Shown here: positions 23,678 through 35,205 of the stretch, in pieces
Numbering within the stretch: the stretch's first letter is position 1
How the letters are laid out: every line of letters begins with the position of its first letter
Source of the DNA: Paraphysoderma sedebokerense
Lineage: Eukaryota; Blastocladiomycota; Physodermatomycetes; Physodermatales; Physodermataceae
DNA: 64,000 bases
Assembly: GCA_025602915.1 (NCBI GenBank)
Contig: JAHLJZ010000029.1
Location: forward strand, 186,001-250,000
Direction of reading: 5' to 3'
Position numbers and translations under genes: made by a program
Notes under the pieces: model-generated
Seen by the model: the letters and a program-made list of their open reading frames with translations, nothing else
What the model was told of the DNA's origin: nothing
The model's database searches: none

Positions 23678-23973
23678 AAGATTTGCGTACAGATCTATTC
23701 GGCTACGAACATGCATTGACAGTCGAAGTGAAACGGCCTGAAAGTTACAGCCGGCCACTATTTTTCTTTTCTCAGATATCCAGTGTAATTAATTCCATCA
23801 AGAAGGTGTAATCATATAATTTGTATCATAGAGCATAATTCGTGTATTGGGAGTTCCATTCGGCCATAGTTTGTAAATTAAGAATTTCTTGGCCTCCGTG
23901 GTGGCGGTGGCGGCCGCTCTTATAAGCTCGCTCGTCCTTGTACTCACACACAGTGTTTTTATCAACGCACATT

Positions 23974-24808
23974 ATGTCCACTCCACAATCGCAGCTTTTC
24001 TCTTCCAGCCTCATCTGCAAAGATATACAATCAAAGTTACCTGCGGGATATTTGATTCGCTCGCTTGATTTATCAGACTACGAAAAAGGTTTCAGTTTTT
24101 GTCTCGGCCTTCTCTTCTCTTTGGTCCCTCCCAGTTCCCTGCCCTAAATATAGCTCTCTAATCAACTGTAGGATTTCTTGACTGCTTATCCCATCTTACT
24201 GTTGTCGGAGAAATCTCCCGAGCTCAATTTGTCGGTACGTCCTTTTCCTGAGAGTTTCGCCTCTTGATCAGACGCCACCATCGTCGATTTGGTACTAATA
24301 TGTATGTCTGCATCTTTAGACCGATTTGCATACTTGAAGCTACATTCGCATGAATATTTTGTCATAGTGATTGAGGATGTCAACAACAAACGAATTGCCG
24401 CTGCCGGTACTGTTCTTGTAGAAAGAAAATTTATTAGACAATGTGGTCTGGTCGGTCACATTGAGGACATTGTTGTGAATGAAAAATATCGGGGATTACA
24501 GTTTGGAAGATACATCATAGATATGTTAAAACATATTGGTCAAGCTGTCGGATGCTACAAGAGTACGTTATTTTTGGTTTAAAATATTTCCGACATAGCT
24601 TTGTGTGAATGACTGACGTGGATTTGTTCCTTTGTGTCCTTCTTTCTTTGAATTTTATTTGCCGCATTGAACAGTCATTCTTGATTGCGCCGAGAAAAAT
24701 GTCAAATTTTACGAAAAATGCGGCTTCGAACGAAAAGAAGTGGAAATGGTTTGGTACATTAAAGGCAGCAACAAATCTTTCGGCGACCAAAAGAAAAGTA
24801 AATTATAG
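23974..24808 (+). CDS. GNA1: Glucosamine 6-phosphate N-acetyltransferase
   Basis: The enzyme acetylates glucosamine 6-phosphate with acetyl-CoA on the path to UDP-GlcNAc, the precursor of chitin, N-glycans and GPI anchors. Exons 23974-24088, 24172-24234, 24320-24562 and 24675-24808 give 184 aa, the length of human GNPNAT1. Family signatures are AAAGTVLVERKFI, GHIEDIVVNEKYRG (the Gna1 core), the acetyl-CoA loop RGLQFGRYIID, and the C-terminal DCAEKNVKFYEKCGF with its substrate-binding strand. The second Gly of the Q/RxxGxG/A loop is Gln, with the loop reading RGLQFG. Confidence 0.95.
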
Positions 24809-25401
24809 AAAAATAATGTAGTATTCATTTATGCCGACCCGGTCTATCAAAATATTTTGAAATTGCGTTTATGATCAGTGACTATCAATCGTAAACTGTA
24901 ATTTTCGACGAACGGAAATTTAATTAAAAGAAACCTCAGATGATTGAACTTTCACCTGCCAAGAAGTCTTTTGCGAATGAATGAAAATTCAATAGTGCAG
25001 GCAGTTAATGACAAGGCCAACGGATCCGTGGATTATGGATTATGCGCACTGTTGAGTTTATGGATTGCTCCATTAGTTAATCGGATCACGTCAATATTTT
25101 GGGATGCTCATTCTTCGATAGAGAAGTTACTTTGTAACCCCATGACGATGGATCTGATCTATGCAATATGCAATTAGGTTTGCTCCCTCCAGTATATGGC
25201 ATTACACATTGCATACTAAGGGTGTCATAAATTGTATCAAATATACTTTAGTGTAATCGTATTGTCGCGGTCGACCAGCTTTTCTTGGGTCGATGGTTGA
25301 ACGAGCAAAACAAACACGCTCGAGCTCATTGCACCGGCCAGCCATCGTTCATTCCTCATCCACCGCATCCCCTCATTATTTAAAAATAATCATTGTAGGA
25401 C
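24809..25401. other. Intergenic region between GNA1 and the Tpr gene
   Basis: A 66-codon ATG ORF at about 24978-25177 is open but has no recognisable domain or neighbouring exon, so I leave it unassigned. The last 150 bp before the Tpr start (a TCGCGGTCGACC patch, then A+T) probably hold its promoter. Confidence 0.4.
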
Positions 25402-28400
25402 ATGGAATCAGACGATAACCAGTCCAACCTTTCACCGCAAGAGTTCTCTGATGGCGACCCTCCATCCTTCTCAGGGGATGAAGAGGGTACGTTCCACCAA
25501 TCATCATCCGATGTTGAGGACTCCGAATCCTACGGAGAAGAGTACGAACAATACGCCGAACAAGACGACGAAGATGCCAAAATGTATGAAAACCAAAGTG
25601 AGGGCGGGCCGCCCGAAGTCATCGAAATTAGTGACTCTAGCGACGCAGAAAATGAATCTTCAGCCGAGCCTCAAGAACAGTATGAAATCGAATCCAACAA
25701 CGGGGAAGAAATAACTCCCTTGGAGCAAGAGCATGAAGAAAGTCAAGGTGAGAGTGTTCATCGACATTGCCTCTTGTTTTTCGATATTCGTTTTACATTA
25801 TTTCAACGCCGCCTTTTGCGTTTTTGTTTGCATTTTTCGAGATAACCCGTTTTGTGTTTGGTATCATTATTATCAGTCATGATGTGCCGATTGTTAACTT
25901 CGTCAATGTTCTGTGTGCTTGTAAACAACTCTGTTTATTTTTTCCCTATACTAGAAGATGTTGAAGATCAACCTGAAGTGGAGACTTCAGACCAATCTCT
26001 TTCATCAAGCAAGGAATACGAGAACGAACCCCAGCCAGAGGAACATTTCCAAGAGCAAGGACAACAGCAGCAGTCCGAAGAACCGATTCTTGCGGAAGCT
26101 AGCGAAGCTGGAGCTGCTATTGCCACCCCACGCCGCATTACTCGTTCGATGACTGGATCAATTTCTCCAGTCCGACCGATCTCGTCCGTTTCTCCGGGAC
26201 AACGACGACAATCTGTCGAGCGGGGTGTTTCACAATCACCGTCGGCTAGTGGCGAACGCGGAAGAAGAACCAGGCGGGGTCGAACGAGAAGCTCACATGG
26301 ATCTGAGTTGGAGAACGATGACGAAAGTCGAGGACCTTCAGAAAGTCAGATTAGCCAAATATCTGTTGATATAGAAGTTGCCGAGGAACAGCAAGCATCG
26401 GAAAGGCAACAGATTGCCCGATTATTACCGACAGAGGAGGGTGAAAGTTCATCTCACCAAGAAGCCGAAGAATCTCGTAATGTTCAGTCAGAGAGTATTT
26501 TCGTGGAAGAAGTTCAAGGGGACAATCAGGAAGACGTGGCAGCACCACTGTCTCCAAGCAAGTTGACCACGGCCGAGCTATTGTCTTCTTTCCCCGAAAC
26601 GAGTGCAGACTTGAGTATGGAAGAGAACATCCGCAGTAACCAATTTAGAATGGAAGACTTAATCACAATGCCTCCAGAGCAAGGTGAAGCGAGCCTAGAT
26701 CAGCCGAAATCTCGTTCCCGTTCACCGCAACGATCTGTCCAAGCTCAAACACTGCAGCGTAGTCCATCCCCAAAAAAAGCTATGGACATTGATGAAAGAT
26801 ATTCTCCAGCTACACAATCTGCAACTGAGCCAAAAGCATTGGCGAAAGATTCGACGTCGCCTGTAGTAACGGATAATTCCAGATCGATGTCTCCGCAACC
26901 GTCATCGTCTCCTAAACGCCATCTTGTCGAGAATGTCGAAGAAGAATACGAAGAAGTACAACCCACAACCCAACGAGCTTCTTCACCTTATCAGGCCATG
27001 GTTGTTGACTCGCCGAAAGTTCGCACGCCATCACCCAGACGACAAGTAGCGCAAACATCGAGTCAAACGCATTTACAAGACGAATCTCAAAATCTAGATT
27101 CTAACCCGACCATTGCCGCAACGCTTCACAGAACTCCATCTCCAGTTCGAATTCAACAAAGTTCTCACCCAACGTCAATGGATGTCGACGAAGAGTTAAC
27201 CATTCCTATGAACGAATCGACACCCCAGTCCAATGTGATCAGTAATTTATGTGCCATTCTCGACATTCCGTCTTCCACTTATCTTAGCCTTCTTGATCCT
27301 CGAAACTCGCATATTCAAGATACTCCTGAAGCTATTATGAATTTATTTGCCAAAATGGAGAAGATACTATCTCAGTCCGTATTGAATACAAATCGCGAAG
27401 GTGAAGAGCCTGCGGCTGAAGGATCGGTCAGTGAAGATATCGCAGAACTTAGAGCTCAAATAACAGAACTCAAATCTGAAAAGGCTGTATTGGAAGTGAA
27501 CTTTGAGCACACAACTCACGGTCATTTGTCGACGATTAATTCTCTTCGTGAACAGATTCATCATATGCAAACTGAGTTGGATCACTTCAAGAATGAAATG
27601 GAAAAATCTGATAAAACGGTGTCAGAATTAAAACAGAATCTTGCCCACGAAAGGGATGTCAAGGAAAGACGTGAAGTTGAATTAAACAAGTTAAAGAGTC
27701 GTATCGAGGGATTGGAAAGCGAGAAGAGAGATATAGTAAGAAGGTTAGGAAAGGGAATTGAAGGGAAAGATGGTAAGTTGGCTATCTCTTTTAACGTCTG
27801 CTGAACGAACTGGTGAACCGTTTGTCATTATTTCTGTAGACTACGATAACCTTCTGAGTCGACATATTTCGCTGAAAACTGAAAATGAGAAATTAAGTTC
27901 CGAACTGAATGAATATAGAGCGAGACAAGTTTCTATTGAGGTTTGTCGGTTTCTTCCACACAAGCTGATTTGTATATACCTAAAGTTCTTCGTTGCAGCT
28001 TCAACGCCAGAAAATGGAGCAAGAACTGAAAATTTTGACGGATCAAAATGATTGGTTGAGTAGTGAACTCAAGGAGAAGACGGAAGAATTTGGGCAATAT
28101 CGAAAAGAGAAAGTATGGCTCTCAAATCGTACCTACCCGAAAATATTCTTCACTAAATTGCAATTTTTTTTCTTTCTTAAGTCTTCCGCACTCCTTTCTC
28201 TTCAAAGTCAAGTTGATAGTCTTACTACTCAGTCCCTTTCCTACACTCAGACGATTTCTCATTTGCGCACTCAATTGTCGAATCTTCAGCAAACGCATAC
28301 TCAAACACTTAACGAGCTCGACAGTCTCCGTTCCCAGTTAGTTTCCCAAGAAGCTGATTACAAGTCGGCCTTGGACACTGCTACTCGATCTTCCAACCTC

Positions 28401-31400
28401 TACAAGACACATGCAGAAGACTTACAAGCTAAAGTTGAAGAAATGAGGCAAATATCGACCCAACTGGAGGATGCAGTTAATGACAAGTATCTAGAGTTGG
28501 ACGCCAAAGACAGCACAATGGAAAATCTTCGAAAAGAACTTGAAGACGTGACAAAAAAGCTGAACGACGTGACGAAAGAATTGGAAGGCATTAAACGCCG
28601 CGGCTTTGTATCGGCTGCCGAAAGTGATACAACGACAATAAGTGCGCTTAGTCCCACTGCAGAGATGTGGAAGCAAATGCAGGAAAGCGGTCAAAGTGTA
28701 ACTGACATGGTTGGTGATTCGTCTGTGTTGCGGCATTACTTGCTGCTTCATCTTGTTGAAATTCAGCTTTAAATAACTGTCTACATTTAACTGTGCTATA
28801 TGCATCCTCCTGTAGCGTGACCGTATTCATTCGCTAGATCGTGATCTTCAGAAGTCAGAGTCCGAACGGAAGAGGCTTGAAGGGTTATTGACCCAAGTTA
28901 TGTCGGAAATCGAGGAGCGTGTCCCAGAGATGGCCGAAACAAGAGAAAAATGCATCTCTTTAGTGGAAGAATTGGAAGTCTACAAAAGAAAGGAACGAGA
29001 AGCTGGTGTCCTGCGAAAAGAATTGGAGAAATTAACGAAAGAGCATGAAACATTGAAAGATCAGCACGAGAGAATGCACAGAGGTACTTCATTAAATATA
29101 GGTCATGCGATTTCTTCATTCACTGATTTTCACCTTTTTGGGTTAGATCTCTCACTGCAAATTCAAGGCCTTCTTCAAGGAAACTTCACAGAAACAGAGA
29201 ACCATCCTATTATGGAATTCGAATCGTCCGAGGATGTCATTACTAATCGTCTTCTTATCTTCCGCAACATCGAAGAACTTCAGACTCAAAATAAAAATCT
29301 GCTCAAAGCACTCCGTGCAGCCATGGCCAGGCTCGAAGAAGTCGAATCCCCCTTAGAAACCACTCAGGATATGTACAACCAAATAAACCGCCTTAAAGAA
29401 GAGCTCGCATTATCACAACAGCGAGTCGCCAGTATGTCTAACCAACAAGAAGTACTCAGAAGTCAATTAAGCGGCCGTGGAAGCGTTGCTGGGAGTCCCA
29501 GTCCGATGAGGACGTTTTCCAGATCGATATCTCCTGCTCGGGAATTAGAACTGGACCGCGAGCGAGAAAACTTGAAGAAAAAGGAACATGAATTTGAAAA
29601 TATGAAGAGAGATTTACGAGTCAATGAGAAGATGCTCAAGGACCAAATTGACCAGTTGAGAACAGAATGTGGCGATCTTAGAGTTGCTTTGGCGAAGGAG
29701 AAAGCCCGTAGCGACGGATTGCTGGGTAGATATTTTCACGTTTGTACTTGCACATGACAACGATCTCACTGTCCTTTTCCCTTATTTGTAGAGCGGTATA
29801 ATCTCATTACCTCGCAATTCGAAACTCAGACTCATGACCTTGCCACCCACCAAACACTTACAAGCACATTGCAATCTCAGTTAAACACTGCCGAGTCCAA
29901 ACTTACAAATCTCACTTCCGAAAATATATCGCTTCAGACCCAATTAACAAAAATAAACTCCGAATTGACGAATTTACAATCTGAAAAGAAATTATGGAAG
30001 AGTATTGAGACTCGCCTTGAAAGAGAACGAAGTGAGGGTCAGAAGGAAAGAGAGCGATTGTCGAAGGTTGTGGAGGGTTGGGGAAGGATTCAGAGTGAGT
30101 TTGAGAGAAGGATGGAAAATGAAAAATCTCGATGGGAAGAACGAGTGAAAAGTTTGGAGGATGAATTGTAACTTCATTCTACTTTGACTCTGAAACGAAT
30201 GGTGGATGTTCTAACCTCACTTTCATCCTTGCCCAGGGATCAAACCAAGTCTAAATTGATTGAATCGTCCACCGAACTTAAAATGATATCTGAGAGACGT
30301 GACGTAGAAATCAACGAAAGCAAATCTAAGATTGAATCTTTGGTAAATTTTACAATTTTATTTAAGGTTTCTGCTGATTCTCATTATCCGCACATTAGAC
30401 AACTGATTTAGCCGAATCGCAGCAGAAACTTGCTTTGGCACAGTCGAACTTGCAGCATTACACAACTCGAATTTCCGATCTCACGAAACAATTGAAAACT
30501 GTCGAAGAGAAACTCGCTGTGCACGAAAGAAGGAAAGCTGAGGCTGCAGTGGCGGAGGGTGGCGTCACGAAAGAACAGCTGCTAGAGAGTGAAGTGGAAA
30601 ATCTTCGGTAAGTATATAAATGCTCTTAGTGAATGTAACTTGCAACTCTTCTCATCGTCGTCTTGTGTGTCTTAACAGTGCCGAGATTGAATCAACAAAG
30701 GCCAAGCTGGCGCTTACACAATCTCATGTCACTGAATATGAGAATCTCGCCAAATCAGCGGAACAGAATCTGGCAGCCGTATCGAGTTCATACGACGAAT
30801 ACAAAACGCAAACAGAGTCACTCCTCGCTGCCAAGCAATCTCAAGTTGAAGATCTTCGTGCAAAATTAACTGATCTTAGTAATCGCCTTGATGAATCTGC
30901 GCAAGAAATTGCTTCACTCCACACACAAATGGATGTACAGCAGGCTGAATATGCCGCGCGTACCAAGTCCTTAGAATCAACTTTGCAAATACATAAAGAT
31001 AACGAAACCAGAACCTCCGAACAAATTGAGCATATGAAGAAAGATTTGGATCTGCAGACGCAGTTAGCCAAAGAAAGTCAGAGCCGGTATCAACGGGAGT
31101 TGATGACGCACGCGGATGATGTGAGACTATTGAGTCAAGTCAAAGAGCAATTAATTAAGTTGAAGAACGATGCTACGACTTTCGAGAAGAAGGCTGAATC
31201 TGCCGAAGGGATGTTGCGAGACAAAGAAGCAAGCTGGAATGACGAAAGAAAGATGTTTGAAGATAACATGGAAGAGCTGGAAAAACGGTACGTCGTTTTA
31301 TCAATTTTATATAGTTCTTGATGTCTTATTAATATTTTGTCCTATGTGTTGTTTTTGTATAGTTGCAACGAATACACCGACCAAAATAATCTCCTCCATA

Positions 31401-34400
31401 CACAGCTGGAGTCTTTATCCGCTCAAGTTGAAAAGTTGCAGTCGTCCTCAATAGAAACACTTGGAGCTACGAGTAGTGACATTGGCGCTGTTACTGAGAA
31501 AGATAAAACTATTCGAGAGTTACGTGAAGTTATCAAGCATGTTCGACGCGAAAAGGAAATCGTCCAATGTAATCATGATATGGCCTCGCAAGAATTGAAA
31601 AAGTTGAAACAACAATTGGGTGTCTTACATAAGGAAATGGACAATGTGCGGGGACTATTGGCAGAAGTTTGTAGTTTCCCATCTATGGCCACAGGCACAG
31701 AATCTGACTTTCGTTGTGGTTTCCCGCAATCTGTAGGCTCAGTCGAGTCGTGCATCCTTGGCATCTAGCCAACAGGCTCACACGGATCTGCTAGCTAAAG
31801 TGAACGAATTGAATATTCTCCGCGAATCTAACGTTACTCTGCGTGAAGAATCTGAACGCCACAAATTGCGTGTTAAAGACTTGCAAGCTCAAGTCGCTCA
31901 ATTAAGAATCCAGATTGAGCCGATGAAAGCGAAGATTGGTGATTTAGAGGCTGAGATTTCAGCCCGATGCGAAGAGATTGAACAGCTCAAAGTAGACAAT
32001 ACGAAATGGAAGGAACGAAACAATTCGCTTTTGAGCAAGTACGATGTAAGTTCTACAAAAATTTGTCACCAGAATTAATCTGTGTTTCTAACCAAAAGGA
32101 AAATTTCACCGCTGATACAGCGCATTGATCCAGCCGAGCATCACAAACTTCAAGAGGAACGTGATCAACTTGTTCAAGAGCGTGTTGAATGGGTGAAAGA
32201 GAAAGAAACAATTGAAGCCGAATATGACAGAAAACTGAAGGATAATTCTAAGAAGCAGTTGGAATTTGTATGTTTTTCTTTTCAATTTATCGGACATGTA
32301 AGCTAATGTTTGTCGCTACACAGAGAGAGAAAGCACTTGCCAGGGTGAATGCTCAGAAGAAAAAAATCGAAGAGTTTACAAAGCTGACAGAGGAATTAAA
32401 TGAAAAAGTCAAAACCCTTGAAGGGGAAAAATCTCAATTAGAAAATCAATTACAAACTCTCAAAAGTCAATCGGTATATCTTAGTTTCGCTTCTGTCTCT
32501 TTGAAAAAGCTTGAGATTTGATGTTAATGTATCGGTTGGACAGACGCAGACATCTGCCACTCAAGACTCCGCTCTTTCACAAATGGAGGCGGAACGAGAT
32601 CAACTAACCGAACGCAACCGTCTGCTTGTCGAAAAATTCAATAAACTGCTCAGAGACTTTAAGCAATTAAGAGAATCTAATGTAAGTGCTTTCAAGGTAG
32701 ATTTCGTTTTGGACTGATACTGATACCTCCATGATATATAGACCACCAATGAAAAAAATTGGAAAGAGGCGAAGGCTCGTGTGGAGGAGCTAGAATCAAA
32801 TCTTGTTGAAGCCTTAGAGTCCGTGAAGGAGGCAAATAGAAAAGCGTCTGACTGGGAAAGCAAACATAAGCGTGATACCGCAACATTAGAAATGAAGAAT
32901 TCTTTGGCTTCGTCTACTATCAATAGTAACCGCAAGAAGTTGCAGGAATTACAGGATCGGATAGCAGAATTGGAAGGGAGCCAAGCTGAAAAAGATACCG
33001 CGACCCCGTTAACAGAATTGACAACAGTTGTACAACCTGCAGTGCCGTCGATATCCACCAAAAGGCCACGAGAAGAGGATACATCAATCGATGTTTCAGA
33101 ACATCCCCAAATTACTGAACCTGAGGAAGAACCATCATCGTCCGTTTCCCCTCGCCCAAAGCGTATTCGTGTCGCTTCAGCTTCTGCAGTTATCATGGCT
33201 TCCGCTTCAATTAGCACCTCAACGTCACAGGAATCTTTGGTACCAGCTGAGACTGTATCCCAAACTATGGTTCAGTTTCGTTCGACACGTGAAGTCGAAA
33301 TGACGAACCGCATGGAATCGGAAGCCAGTGCTCCTTCAATCACAGAACCTGTTATCACCGAAGTTCCAACAGCTACCCAAGTCGAAATGGAACAGGCTCC
33401 CGTCGTTACTTCTGACGTACTATCTACTGCAGAGAGCCCGAGTCCGGCTATTACGCCAATGTCTGAAGTTACCGAATCGGAAACTCCCAGTTTACTTTCA
33501 GATGTGAATACCGACAGAAGGGATGTGGTCATGGAGGATTCTGGAGATATTCAAGAGATTGACAAACAAGGTTCTTTTGTTCTTCAATAATTCGTCATTT
33601 ATTCAATTTTTAACACAAATTATATTGCAGGTGAATCTGATGACACTGAAGCTCCCACAAATGTACAAGAATTCCAGAATGAAGATCCATCGCATGTCGT
33701 CGATGATGGTACCCAGGTTCGTTAGAACTTAGCACCCGGTTGACAGTGCCCGCCCTAAATCACTCCTTTAATACTTAGGATCTTGTATCTATGAACGAAT
33801 CTTTGCAGAATTCCACTACGGAGGAACAATCGCAGGAACAATCGGAAGAGCTTGTATACGATAACGCGGGTTCGGAAGAACCTTCTGTCATTGAAGAAGC
33901 GGAGGTAGAAATCGGGACACCTGAGGAAGGAGAGATCGAGGAACTTCCAAGCGAGGCCATTGAACCTGCCGATTCTACTGACACTGCAGATGGCGATGAT
34001 GGCGCCGAAGAGGTTCAGGTAGCAGAGGTTGAAGGTGAGGAGGAAGGATTAAAGGAGTTGGACCAACAATACGAATCTATGGGTGATAAAATAGACAGTG
34101 CAGATGATGAAGAAAGGCGAAGAGCGTTCAAATTTATTCCGATCACGTTTGATGAACCCGCTGACAAGCGTAAGTAACGTATTATATTTCACCAGTCGCA
34201 ACTTCGCTAATACATTCTCTTCTCTTCATAGCGACTACATCTCCAGTAGCATCAAAGCGCAAGACTGAACCCGGTGTCAGCGGTGGCGAAGAAGGCAAGA
34301 CATTACGAAGCCGAGGAAAAGTGACAACCACCGAACCTCCTGCTGCTGCTGAACCACCAGCTGCAACCACCGTTACAACAAGAACAACTCGCACCAGTAG

Positions 34401-34551
34401 AGTGCCTCCAAGTATTCAAAATCTAGTTGCATCGACCATTCAACAACCCTCTGTTTTAGGTGTGACCGCGCCTCCAAGCGGAACTACTAGAGGAAGAGGA
34501 AGAGGTGGAAGAGGACGTGGTTCTCGGGGCCGCGGAAGCAGTCAAAGTTAA
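25402..34551 (+). CDS. TPR: Nuclear pore basket protein Tpr/Mlp1
   Basis: This is the nuclear-basket scaffold for mRNA export surveillance and chromatin tethering. Twenty exons (25402-25747, 25955-27772, 27840-27940, 27999-28112, 28182-28709, 28816-29083, 29147-29725, 29792-30167, 30237-30342, 30399-30607, 30679-31287, 31363-31666, 31737-32045, 32121-32267, 32324-32473, 32544-32681, 32742-33570, 33631-33716, 33779-34169, 34232-34551) give 2,575 aa in phase. Residues 1 to about 620 are acidic and then Ser/Pro-rich and disordered. About 620-2040 is continuous coiled coil with the family signature NRLLIFRNIEELQTQNKNLL near 1090, plus RELMTHADDVRLL and RIDPAEHHKLQEE. The tail is acidic, with a basic PRPKRIRV patch (possible NLS), ITFDEP, and an RG-rich end (GRGRGGRGRGSRGRG). 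The N-terminal disordered extension is absent from human Tpr and yeast Mlp1. Confidence 0.92.
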
Positions 34552-35205
34552 AATTAACTCTAGCTATTTCGACAAAAGTGATTTGTAAGGAAATGTTGCA
34601 TGTAAAAAATAAAAAGTGTGTTCAAGTAATACTGAGATTATCCACAATTTATGCAAAAATTTATTATTTATCTCACATCATGTAGAATTTTCTTTGTGTG
34701 GTAGACGGAGGAAGGTCTGGTCACAATTTTGGCAGTGAGTGTCACGTGATTGACGTTGCCATAGTGACGGTTCCTATAAATTGTTCAATTTTTTTTCAGT
34801 TGATCTTTGATTCTTCCAATCAATCAAAATGCCAATGATGAATTGGGTGTTGATGAAATAGTTTCTGTAGGACTTTCGTCTTGGAGAAATTAGGAAATCA
34901 GGCACTGCCCACCACACCACCTTGTTACTGCAAATGTGTCGGTACCTTCTGATGGCATCTTAAGAGATTTTTGATATCCCCTACACTTTTTCATGCTCAG
35001 AACAAGTATTGAACAAAGTTATAATTCATGTCGAGTCGGAAGAAATAAAAATGACGATTGTCTTTGCTTTAACATTTATTTTCTATGTCGTTTACTAGCC
35101 ATCTGATATTATACTGTACACAAGACAGGCAAATTTCAACAACACTTGAATAACCTAATCACTTTCTACACTCAAGAATCAATTTTATGCTGACCCAACA
35201 AAATT
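34552..35205. other. Convergent spacer between the Tpr and HMGR genes
   Basis: This A+T-rich stretch lies between two stop codons. At 34741-34790 it contains a cluster that looks more like a promoter than a 3' region: a CACGTG E-box, TGACGT, an RFX X-box-like GTTGCCATAGTGAC, and then TATAAATTG. The only ORF after it is ten codons long. A non-coding transcript is possible but unsupported. Confidence 0.4.

Noticed and set aside
32600-33217. 205-codon minus-strand ORF rich in Ser and Ala
   Set aside because: It is antisense to the disordered tail exon of the Tpr gene. Its length comes from low-complexity codon use.
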